A DNA stretch of 6,602 nt from Planctomycetaceae bacterium (GTDB taxonomy: Bacteria; Planctomycetota; Planctomycetia; Pirellulales; Lacipirellulaceae). Positions 1-6,519 of this stretch are shown piece by piece (position 1 is the stretch's first letter; each line of letters begins with the position of its first letter). The notes under the pieces are model-generated. The model had not been told where the DNA came from. It was given only the letters and a program-made list of their open reading frames with translations, and did no database searches. The position numbers and the translations under genes are program-made. The stretch is from positions 5,803 through 12,404 of the forward strand of contig PATG01000003.1 of NCBI GenBank assembly GCA_002713555.1. Reading direction: 5' to 3'.

Positions 1-1817
1 GGCATTTGGCCTTTGGCTCCAGCTAGTGCATCCATCCAGGCCTGACGACGATCGAGGCGCCCATCTTTACCTTCGAGTTCAGCAGCCTCTTCGGCTTGCT
101 TCAATTCGGCTTCTGCTTCAAGGTCTTCTTCAGTTATGAGTCCCTTTTCAAGTTCGATTCGAAGCTTCTCTTCAGCAGCCACACGGAATTCTTCAGCTCT
201 GGTTTCAAGTTGGTTCAGGCGGTCACGAATTTCGGCTCGCTTGATGGCAAGTTGAGATTCGATTTCTGCTCGGATCTCGCTCTCCTTACGTCGAACTTCA
301 ATGAGTGCCTTGTTGCGCATAATCTCTTCACGCTTGGCAACTTGGCGTTCAAGTTGCTCTGCTACCTCTCTTTCCTTTTGCGCACGGAAAGCAGCTAGTT
401 CTGCTTCCATCTCAACTTCGAGATCTAAACTTGTTTCCTGCTTAATCAAATCGAGATTTGTTTCATGGGCGATTCTCTGGTTACGGATTCTTGAATCAAT
501 TTCCGCCATAATTTGGCGCTCTGCAGCTTGTTGCCTTGCTCCAAATTCGGATTCGATTTGAGATACCCAAGATTCTTTCTTTTCTTCATATTGTGAATCC
601 AGTTGTTCCCGGAGATCAAGTTCTCTATCATGTCGGAATTGGCTAAGGTGTTGTGTGATTTCTGCTTCCCGATCAACCTTGTATTGTTCAAAATCCGAAT
701 CGATTCGATTACGAACTGTATCTTCGAGTTCGATGTGTAGTGCGCGATCAATTTCATCGATGGCGTGAGAGAATGAGACATCAAATCTATCCTTCAAGCG
801 CTGCTTTCTCAAAGAGAGACGCTCTCCATATTCTGAATCTAAATTCTTTAAAATCGAGGTCTGCAACTCTTCGCGCTTTCGGGCGACTGCCAGCTCCAAA
901 TCTTCTTGCATTCGTCCCTCCAAACGCTCCGTTTCTTGTGTGAGGCGGGTTTCCAATTCATTGGCGAGCTCTTGAGCAATTTCTTCCTCTAGCCTGTGCG
1001 CACGTCGCTCATACTCAGCACGTAATCTTGCTTCACGTTCCCGCAAGCGCTGACGCAATTGCTGTTCCAAGCGACGGCGGATTCCATCTCGAAGTTGAAT
1101 TTCACGCTCAGCAAGACGAGCTTGTTGTGCATCCTCAATTCGCCGAGCTTGTGCACTTTCTTCTTCATCAAGGCGAACACTCATTTCTGATTTGAGATTC
1201 TCTTCAATTTCGTGAATTTGACGTTGGAGTTCTTGTCCTGCCTCAATTTCAAGGCGCTCTTCTAAGAATGCGCGACGGCGTGCAAACTCAGAGTCCATCT
1301 CATCATTCAATTGTGATCGAAGTTGATCTCTCCTAGAGTCCAGTCTGCGAGTGGATTCCAACTCAAGTCTAGAGCGAATGGATTCCTCTTCACGTACTAG
1401 TCGAAGTTTCATTTCTTCCCGAAGTGAAGCTTCTTCTCTTTCAAGGACATTCCGTTCTAGACGTTCAAGCTCCGATTCCATTTCCGAGCGTAATTCGGAT
1501 TCAATGTCTGCAAGTGCACTTTCGGCTTGCATTCCAACTGTTTTTGCTAACGCACTCTTGACACCGGCAAGACGTTCTGCTTGTTCCTGCAATCTAAGTC
1601 GGCGTTCTCGTTTGAGAGAAGAACGCATTCTGCGTTCATCATCAAGTCGATTATCAATCGATTGAACGTCATCAAGGGAAGGCGTGCGCATTTGCGTTGA
1701 GCCTGATTTACCACCAGCTGTATGCCGCGCTCTAAGTTCTGCCAAGTTCTCCCTGCTAACACTCAAGGGTCCCATCCCCGAGTGGCGGTTCGAATTCTTC
1801 TGATACTTAACCGGCAT
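1..1817 (-). CDS. Long alpha-helical coiled-coil protein, C-terminus cut by window edge
   Basis: One frame stays open from an ATG at 1817 to base 1: 605 complete codons, with no stop before the edge. I do not recognise a family. The N-terminal ~50 residues are Ser/Gly/Arg-rich and probably disordered. After Pro46 there is no proline up to residue 605, and no cysteine anywhere. The chain is dominated by Glu, Arg, Gln, Leu and Ala in helix-forming order. Hydrophobic residues recur every 4 and 7 positions, locally with an 11-residue period (254/258, 265/269, 276/280, then 288/292, 299/303). No signal peptide or membrane segment is visible, so a cytoplasmic rod or scaffold is likely. A second in-frame ATG lies at 1775 (residue 15); neither start has a clear Shine-Dalgarno. 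An in-frame stop at 1856-1854 bounds the start. A weak TATA-like GATAAT lies near 1849-1844. The gene begins 64 nt after the lipid synthase and may share its transcript. That this is a real gene is near certain; its function is unknown. Confidence 0.9.
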   Translation of the reverse strand, partial: MPVKYQKNSNRHSGMGPLSVSRENLAELRARHTAGGKSGSTQMRTPSLDDVQSIDNRLDDERRMRSSLKRERRLRLQEQAERLAGVKSALAKTVGMQAESALADIESELRSEMESELERLERNVLEREEASLREEMKLRLVREEESIRSRLELESTRRLDSRRDQLRSQLNDEMDSEFARRRAFLEERLEIEAGQELQRQIHEIEENLKSEMSVRLDEEESAQARRIEDAQQARLAEREIQLRDGIRRRLEQQLRQRLREREARLRAEYERRAHRLEEEIAQELANELETRLTQETERLEGRMQEDLELAVARKREELQTSILKNLDSEYGERLSLRKQRLKDRFDVSFSHAIDEIDRALHIELEDTVRNRIDSDFEQYKVDREAEITQHLSQFRHDRELDLREQLDSQYEEKKESWVSQIESEFGARQQAAERQIMAEIDSRIRNQRIAHETNLDLIKQETSLDLEVEMEAELAAFRAQKEREVAEQLERQVAKREEIMRNKALIEVRRKESEIRAEIESQLAIKRAEIRDRLNQLETRAEEFRVAAEEKLRIELEKGLITEEDLEAEAELKQAEEAAELEGKDGRLDRRQAWMDALAGAKGQM

Positions 1818-1881
1818 AGGTTTGAACGAACTCAATACACAGATTATCAGACCTTATGTTGAACTCCAATACTTAGGGTTT

Positions 1882-2727
1882 CTATGACTCTGAATTATTT
1901 GATTCAAACATTGAATCGCAGATTTTTGGCCCCATCAAAACATGCAAACTAATCACTGCTAGTGAAAACATGAACAGACTGAAGGAGATGACGGCACCAC
2001 TACTGGAATTCTGAGTTGTAGATTGAATCAATGTGGCAGTGAACATAGAGAGGAGCAAAAGTAAACTTAGATTCATACCGGTTCCCTTGGAGAATTTAGG
2101 TAGACGTCGATCTGAAATCATCAACGTACCAGGGATAATCATTCCTGGAAATATTAGCCAAGCGAATGGATAATTGGAACCATCACCTCCCATAAAATTT
2201 GCAAAATCAGAGGATACTACTTCGGGTTGGAGCAAAATAAGCCCAGATATGGATAGAATTAATACAGCACTGCCTGGACTTGCTAAACCATGGAACCAAC
2301 GATTCTCAGAATCAGATTCGTGTTGAAATCTAGCTAATCTCAATAACGTGCATATGATTACCCAACAGCACACAACGCCCACTGAAATTGTCCATACTGG
2401 TGTGTTTTCACCCCATTGGCTAAACAATCCAAACACGAGTAGTGCTGGAGCAACACCGAACGAAATTGAATCTGACATCAAATCGAGGTAACTGCCAAGA
2501 TATCTTCGCTTAGAGTAACTGCGAGCAATGGGGCCATCAATGAGATCGCCGAAAATTGAGAGAACGATAAATAGCATTGCCAGCCAAATGTATTTCTCTG
2601 AATTAGCATCAACATTGGAGAAACCATCGAAGGCATGAATCAAACAAGCGATCGAAAATGTGCCCAAAAGCCCATTGCCTAGTGTAATCCAATCAGCGAC
2701 ACCCATCAATCGGAAGGTTGTCTTCAT
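1882..2727 (-). CDS. pssA: CDP-alcohol phosphatidyltransferase, phosphatidylserine/archaetidylserine synthase type
   Basis: This 281-residue integral membrane enzyme should transfer an alcohol head group, probably L-serine, onto a CDP-activated lipid (CDP-archaeol in an archaeon), releasing CMP. The complete CDP-alcohol phosphotransferase signature is present: D61, D64, G65, A68, R69, G78, D82 and D86, with the family's exact spacing. The subgroup is suggested by an N-terminal TLGN motif (15-18), LRLARF (129-134) and a GLASP motif (147-151), which match the conserved PssA pattern of RLARF followed by GLPSP. Hydrophobic segments lie at about 14-33, 46-60, 88-103, 111-128, 151-166, 188-204, 220-235 and 245-265. 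It is somewhat longer than typical archaeal members. The ATG at 2727 is the only good start, and no Shine-Dalgarno is seen. It begins 49 nt after the zinc-ribbon gene. Archaetidylinositol-phosphate or glycerol-phosphate transferases share the catalytic signature, so the serine assignment is family-based inference. Confidence 0.9.
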   Translation of the reverse strand: MKTTFRLMGVADWITLGNGLLGTFSIACLIHAFDGFSNVDANSEKYIWLAMLFIVLSIFGDLIDGPIARSYSKRRYLGSYLDLMSDSISFGVAPALLVFGLFSQWGENTPVWTISVGVVCCWVIICTLLRLARFQHESDSENRWFHGLASPGSAVLILSISGLILLQPEVVSSDFANFMGGDGSNYPFAWLIFPGMIIPGTLMISDRRLPKFSKGTGMNLSLLLLLSMFTATLIQSTTQNSSSGAVISFSLFMFSLAVISLHVLMGPKICDSMFESNNSES

Positions 2728-2776
2728 ACGATGAACGAATTGTTGTTGTGGCTTGAATTCTTTCCTGAATTTTTGC

Positions 2777-3172
2777 CTAAAATGTTACAAAGAAGGATTC
2801 TGAACATGCGGGGCAATCCAAACGTCGCTTTCCTGGCTTCGGCCGAATACGCAATTGCCGTTCACATGAGGGGCAATCAACTTCCACTTTGACAACCTTA
2901 CGTGTTACTTTGAATACCGTAGAGCAGGATGCGCAACGTAATGCACACGGGCGCTCATCGACTCCAACGCGCAGAATCTTTGAGCATGAGGGGCAACTGA
3001 CTTTTTCATCCATCCAAGCATCTCTTGTTGGCTTGTGATCAATCCTTACAACTGCAGCACAAACGCTACACGCAACTTCACCTAACTCATGGGGAAGGAT
3101 ACTTTCGCAACTTGGACAATCAATTGTCGGTGGCGCAATTTTTGACTCAATCTCGGCGATATCGTCACTCAT
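2777..3172 (-). CDS. Small protein with three tandem C4 zinc ribbons
   Basis: A 131-residue soluble protein built almost entirely of three CxxC...CxxC units: C19/C22/C35/C38, C60/C63/C80/C83 and C100/C103/C120/C123. The gap between the two pairs is 12, 16 and 16 residues. Each unit should bind one structural Zn(II). A thirteenth cysteine, C76, lies in the second loop. The third unit is rich in Arg and Lys (110-117), which could fit nucleic-acid contact. The N-terminal 15 residues are acidic. I do not recognise a named family; the units resemble generic zinc-ribbon / MJ0042-like fingers. The start is well fixed: the ATG at 3172 is preceded by an exact archaeal Shine-Dalgarno. It starts 12 nt after the winged-helix gene, so the two are almost certainly co-transcribed and probably translationally coupled. 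It could be a transcription- or RNA-associated factor, or a zinc buffer for the upstream exporter; both are inference. Confidence 0.9.
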   Translation of the reverse strand: MSDDIAEIESKIAPPTIDCPSCESILPHELGEVACSVCAAVVRIDHKPTRDAWMDEKVSCPSCSKILRVGVDERPCALRCASCSTVFKVTRKVVKVEVDCPSCERQLRIRPKPGKRRLDCPACSESFFVTF

Positions 3173-3175
3173 GAT

Positions 3176-3183
3176 ATCACCTC
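3176..3183 (-). promoter_or_regulatory. Exact archaeal Shine-Dalgarno of the zinc-ribbon gene
   Basis: The minus strand reads GAGGTGAT here, fully complementary to the archaeal 16S 3' end (AUCACCUC), followed by 3 nt and the ATG at 3172. It ends next to the TGA of the winged-helix gene (3187-3185), which suggests translational coupling. It is the strongest ribosome-binding site in the window and the best single sign that the DNA is prokaryotic and probably archaeal. Confidence 0.85.
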
Positions 3184-3184
3184 A

Positions 3185-3652
3185 TCACGTTCGCTTGGGT
3201 GGACCGATGACAAGAATCCCATTCGGCATGAAGGTCACACCCATATCCAAATCCACACCAAAGGATTCAGCAATCGCAGAGACGGCACTCTTTGCTAGTG
3301 TAGCTGAACGGTCGGCTGGAATAGGAATGAAATGTACATCGGCGCCTGATTCAATCAAAGCACGTACTTCATCGGGGAAATTGCCTGAAAGCTCCGATTG
3401 CGATGTGGGGGTTGTCGTGACTCGTTCTGTGACTCTCCACCAACGAGCCCGCCCTTCATCGCGGTGATTCTCAACCAAACCATTCTTGACGAGAGTTTGC
3501 AAATGGTGGTATAGATGATAGCGGGTGACACCAGTACTTTTCTGCAACATAACTGTGGATTTCTCCTCTGCATTGAGAAGATCCTCATAGATGGCAAGGC
3601 GGGTAGGATGTGACAATGCCATGGTGCGTCCATCGACACGAATCTTGCTCAT
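3185..3652 (-). CDS. ArsR-like winged helix-turn-helix transcriptional regulator
   Basis: Predicted DNA-binding regulator of 155 residues. Residues 1-75 form a winged helix of the ArsR/HTH type: a first helix with the typical SHPTR-LAIYEDLL pattern (14-25), a second helix near 32-41, a recognition helix rich in Tyr/His (43-54), and a wing (61-74) with Arg68, Arg70 and the WWRVTE strand. The C-terminal half (about 88-155) is a small mixed alpha/beta region I do not recognise and may hold the ligand or dimer function. The protein has no cysteine, so the classic ArsR/SmtB cysteine metal site is absent; histidines at 15, 46, 49, 50, 63 and 107 remain possible ligands. I chose the ATG at 3652 because a purine-rich GGGGGGGAG lies just upstream. 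An in-frame ATG at 3682 would add 10 residues and leave only 25 nt to the ATPase gene. Its place after a metal ATPase suggests that it controls that transporter, which is inference. Confidence 0.88.
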   Translation of the reverse strand: MSKIRVDGRTMALSHPTRLAIYEDLLNAEEKSTVMLQKSTGVTRYHLYHHLQTLVKNGLVENHRDEGRARWWRVTERVTTTPTSQSELSGNFPDEVRALIESGADVHFIPIPADRSATLAKSAVSAIAESFGVDLDMGVTFMPNGILVIGPPKRT

Positions 3653-3655
3653 TTG

Positions 3656-3664
3656 CTCCCCCCC
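3656..3664 (-). promoter_or_regulatory. Purine-rich ribosome-binding site candidate for the regulator gene
   Basis: The minus strand reads GGGGGGGAG followed by CAA and the ATG at 3652. It contains GGAG, but the 3-nt spacer is short. It is the reason for preferring 3652 over the upstream ATG at 3682, which has no such element. Confidence 0.45.
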
Positions 3665-3680
3665 GTGGTTTTGTCGATTC

Positions 3681-3695
3681 ATACGCGTATATCAA
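3681..3695 (-). promoter_or_regulatory. TATA-like element overlapping a 10-bp palindrome before the regulator gene
   Basis: The minus strand carries TTGATATAC (3695-3687). About 26 nt downstream of its centre lies 3664, which would give a leader of about 12 nt before the ATG at 3652, a usual archaeal layout. The perfect palindrome ATACGCGTAT (3681-3690) overlaps the TATA-like element and extends towards that putative start site, a position suited to an autoregulatory operator. If translation instead begins at 3682, part of the palindrome is coding. Sequence symmetry is seen directly; the function is inferred. Confidence 0.3.
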
Positions 3696-3707
3696 GTCGG
3701 CGACTAG

Positions 3708-6470
3708 TCAATCATGTACAATTGATGATGACTCTCTAGAAAACAGCAATTTGAATGCCTCTGAATAATCTTTGAGAATGGAACCCAATACAGATTTCAA
3801 CAAATTGAGACGGTTCCCTGATGAGGCGATGAATGCACCATTTAGAATGACAAGGAATGCGCTCATTTCGTGCACGAGGACAGCGAGTGCGAGGCTATTC
3901 ATTCCAGTAATCACGGCGCCCATCAACACCACCGTGACTAAAATCGATATCAGAATATTGAATTGAACTACTGCGTGTGTCCGCTTTGCAATCCGAATCA
4001 GTGAAGTAATCGCACGAGGATCTTCACCAGGAATTAGAACATCGGCGGCATCTAAATTGACTTGCTCCCCACTACCTACTGCGACACCAATATCGGCTAC
4101 AGCGAGAGCAGCAGCATCATTGAAGCCATCTCCAGCCATCAATGTCCTTCGCCCCTGGCTTCGGCGTTCGACCCACATGGCCTTCCCCTCAGGATCGATT
4201 TCACCTCGACACTGTACGGCTGGAATCCCAATTTCCTTTCCTAGTGCTTCTACAGCTTCTTGGTTATCGCCTGAGAGTAACTCAACTGCAACGCCCAAGG
4301 ATTGCAAATCATGGATCATCTCTGCGGCACCGGGCCTTAGATCGTCATGGATGAATGAAAACGCTGCAATCGCCTTGCCACCCTTCGCCAAAATTGAAAG
4401 CCCGAGGGTTGAATCAATACCTTCAAGCAAATCGTCAGGTATCTTAATGTCATTCTTGATCAGCCAGTCTTTGCGACCAAACATGACTTTCTTGCCACTA
4501 TGTTTTCCTTCAACACCCGCATCGCCATCCTGCAAAGCAGTGACTTCAGCAATACCCAAGCCGCTTGCTTCCTGCAAGATTACGGCGGCGTAAGGATGGT
4601 TCGAACGTTGTTCAAGACCTGCTGCAAGGCGGAGAACATTCTCTTTTTTCTGAGATTTAGCCAAACGAATTTCGCTTAACCTCGGCTCACCGCTCGTCAA
4701 GGTACCCGTTTTATCGAGCAAAGCAAGATCAATTCTAGCCGCAGCTTCTAGGGCGTCGCCACCACGTGCGACAACACCAGTCATGGACGCCAAGGAAAGA
4801 GCAGCAGCATGTGGAACGGGGGCTGCAAGCAATAACGCACAGGGGCAAGCAACTACCCAAAATAGCAATGTCAAACGAATATCATTCGTGATTAGGCCAA
4901 CGAGAGGCGCTCCTACCAATACAATGGGGACCCACCATTTAGAGAATACTTCTATCGAGGCTTGAACCCGCGGAGGACGGTCTCGGAAGGTTCTGACTTC
5001 ATCTATCAATCCCGACAATCTTGTATCACTACCCACTGCTGTGGCCTGAACCACAATCGGTCCTCGATCAAGAACCAAACCCGCATGAACCTCATGTCCC
5101 TCTGAAACTCGAATCGGGATGCTCTCACCAGTCAGTGGTGCCCTGTTCAGTGAACCAATACCATCTACAACAACGCCATCGACAGGAACAATTTCACCAC
5201 TTCGAATTTCGACACTATCTCCATTCTCAAGAAGTTCAATGGGGATTAAGTCCTCATCTGACGAGTGGTTAACAGTTTCAACGGTAGATAGCAAATTCTG
5301 AGTGGGTGCCATAATTGAAATTCCAGTGATTTTCATCGGTTTCCCGGATCTACGTGCGCGACGAGGTAAGCGATCGAGGCCCCCTTGCATCGCTTCTCGT
5401 GCTTTCAGTAATGCAGATTCCTCCATGTGAGCAGCAATCGCAACAAGTAGACAAACCATGAGGGCCTCAGACCAATGTTGACCAAGCAAGGCACCAATCA
5501 CGGCCAATGAAGTTAGCAATTGAAATCCCAATTCCTTATTCTTGAGACCGCCCCAAGCGTCGAGGAACATACGCCATCCGGAGAGTCCAACACCAATCAT
5601 TGTCAATGCCAATAGAAGATTCTGGTTTTGGTACTGGCCAGGCATCAAAAGAATCAAAATTAAAATGAAAATCGCAGGAATGGTAGATACGAGGCGCCAC
5701 TGACCGTTGTCCAATCGTCTGTTCTGAACTTCTCGAAGGACAGCTTTGGTTCCTACAACCTTGTCTAGACTGTTTGTTAATTCATCGAGGAGAATTTTTT
5801 TACTCAATGGAACAACCTGGAGTTCAACAAATGCATCTTCAAATCGTACATCCAATACAGCAGGAATTTGCATCAACATTTGTCTAAGTTCTCTTCGACT
5901 CACACCATTTTTTTCTGCTAGGCCGGTAGCAGTCACGCCCATGATTCGTTGCCAAGCAACATCTGGTTCATGGCCTAAACTTGTCATGACTGCTGAGACT
6001 TTTGATGTATGCCCCTCTCCCAAATCAATGTCTATTGAAATCGTGCCCATGGTTACGGAAACTCCGACCCGCTCTACCCCTGCAATTCGTTGAGTCGCAC
6101 GTTTCGCCTTAGATGCGCAATCAGGACAATCCATACCCTTAATCGGCCATTCAAAGGTGTGAGAGCCATCAATTTCCAACGAGAGGTCAGCGGCTTCAAC
6201 GATGGCTTCAGTTTCGACATCAACCATTCGTGGTTTGAGACGATCTTTGACTGCATCGATTTGTACATTGATACCTTGCTTGAGTTTTACAAGCCGCTCT
6301 GTAAAGTCTGCTTTATCCGTTGGAGTTATCGAATTTGACTTACTCTCCAAGTTAGAAGCAGTTGCTGAGGAGAATTCACTCTCTTCATCCTCTATGAGGA
6401 TGAATTCATCATCCTCAGCCATGGCTTGGCGAGTTGGAATCTGCGTTTGAATCTCGCTATCGGAACTCAA
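3708..6470 (-). CDS. P1B-type heavy-metal-translocating ATPase
   Basis: Membrane pump that couples ATP hydrolysis to export of soft or transition metal ions. Numbering is from the TTG at 6470. In order: an acidic Ser-rich tail (about 1-50); an HMA metal-binding domain with GMDCPDC (C115, C118); a second HMA-like segment lacking its CxxC (about 178-245); TM1-4 (about 261-347); an actuator domain with TGES (447-450); TM5-6 with CPC (542-544); the phosphorylation site DKTGT (D586); HP (625-626); GDN (734-736); GDGFND (780-785); and TM7-8 (about 834-880). All catalytic residues are intact. TM7 has FN (837-838) and TM8 has HE (867-868) then N877. The Cu-pump YN and MxxSS motifs are absent, so Zn/Cd/Co-type transport is more likely than Cu(I), but the metal is not certain. 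The only in-frame ATG near the start is at 6422 (residue 17), which would give 904 residues. TTG 6470 is the most upstream usual start found; neither has a Shine-Dalgarno. It is followed by a winged-helix regulator gene. Confidence 0.95.
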   Translation of the reverse strand: MSSDSEIQTQIPTRQAMAEDDEFILIEDEESEFSSATASNLESKSNSITPTDKADFTERLVKLKQGINVQIDAVKDRLKPRMVDVETEAIVEAADLSLEIDGSHTFEWPIKGMDCPDCASKAKRATQRIAGVERVGVSVTMGTISIDIDLGEGHTSKVSAVMTSLGHEPDVAWQRIMGVTATGLAEKNGVSRRELRQMLMQIPAVLDVRFEDAFVELQVVPLSKKILLDELTNSLDKVVGTKAVLREVQNRRLDNGQWRLVSTIPAIFILILILLMPGQYQNQNLLLALTMIGVGLSGWRMFLDAWGGLKNKELGFQLLTSLAVIGALLGQHWSEALMVCLLVAIAAHMEESALLKAREAMQGGLDRLPRRARRSGKPMKITGISIMAPTQNLLSTVETVNHSSDEDLIPIELLENGDSVEIRSGEIVPVDGVVVDGIGSLNRAPLTGESIPIRVSEGHEVHAGLVLDRGPIVVQATAVGSDTRLSGLIDEVRTFRDRPPRVQASIEVFSKWWVPIVLVGAPLVGLITNDIRLTLLFWVVACPCALLLAAPVPHAAALSLASMTGVVARGGDALEAAARIDLALLDKTGTLTSGEPRLSEIRLAKSQKKENVLRLAAGLEQRSNHPYAAVILQEASGLGIAEVTALQDGDAGVEGKHSGKKVMFGRKDWLIKNDIKIPDDLLEGIDSTLGLSILAKGGKAIAAFSFIHDDLRPGAAEMIHDLQSLGVAVELLSGDNQEAVEALGKEIGIPAVQCRGEIDPEGKAMWVERRSQGRRTLMAGDGFNDAAALAVADIGVAVGSGEQVNLDAADVLIPGEDPRAITSLIRIAKRTHAVVQFNILISILVTVVLMGAVITGMNSLALAVLVHEMSAFLVILNGAFIASSGNRLNLLKSVLGSILKDYSEAFKLLFSRESSSIVHD

Positions 6471-6480
6471 ATAGAAAACA

Positions 6481-6511
6481 GGTATAATTTTCCAATTGGA
6501 AATTTAATTTT
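6481..6511 (-). promoter_or_regulatory. Candidate archaeal promoter region of the ATPase gene
   Basis: The 46-nt spacer between the tRNA CCA end and the TTG at 6470 is strongly AT-rich. On the minus strand two TATA-like stretches are visible: AAAATTAAAT (6511-6502) and AAATTATACC (6490-6481). The first would place a start site around 6480 and fits the TTG start. The second would place it around 6460 and fits translation from the ATG at 6422. A 14-bp palindrome lies between them and overlaps the second by two bases. Which one is used cannot be told from sequence alone. Confidence 0.4.
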
Positions 6512-6519
6512 TCAATTGG
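6485..6519 (-). repeat. Direct repeat CCAATTGRAAAATTA, two copies 20 bp apart
   Basis: On the minus strand the copies occupy 6519-6505 and 6499-6485 and match at 14 of 15 positions, the difference being A versus G at position 8. The 20-bp start-to-start spacing is about two helical turns. The downstream copy also lies in a perfect 14-bp palindrome, TTTCCAATTGGAAA (6489-6502). The upstream copy begins within the CCA end of the tRNA. It may be a tandem operator upstream of the ATPase gene. Confidence 0.5.

Noticed and set aside
96..1665. Open frames on the plus strand and in other minus frames across 1-1760
   Set aside because: They lie inside the uninterrupted minus-strand coiled-coil frame and show Ser/Arg- or Leu/Phe-rich compositions expected of frame-shifted readings of Glu/Arg/Leu codons; no start signals support them.
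1784..1800. GGTTCGAATT resembling a tRNA T-loop
   Set aside because: There is no flanking T-stem pairing, acceptor stem or anticodon arm; the resemblance is chance within the start region of the coiled-coil gene.
1818..1881. Terminator or strong promoter between the lipid synthase and coiled-coil genes
   Set aside because: No T-run or stem-loop is evident, and only a weak GATAAT element is visible; not enough to call either.
3702..3709. 8-bp palindrome GACTAGTC at the ATPase stop codon
   Set aside because: Too short to distinguish from chance, overlaps the stop codon, and is not followed by a T-rich tract that would mark a terminator.
3771..6450. Many 60-180 residue open frames antisense to the ATPase gene
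   Set aside because: All overlap a coding frame with complete P-type ATPase motifs, have biased compositions and no recognisable domain or ribosome-binding site.
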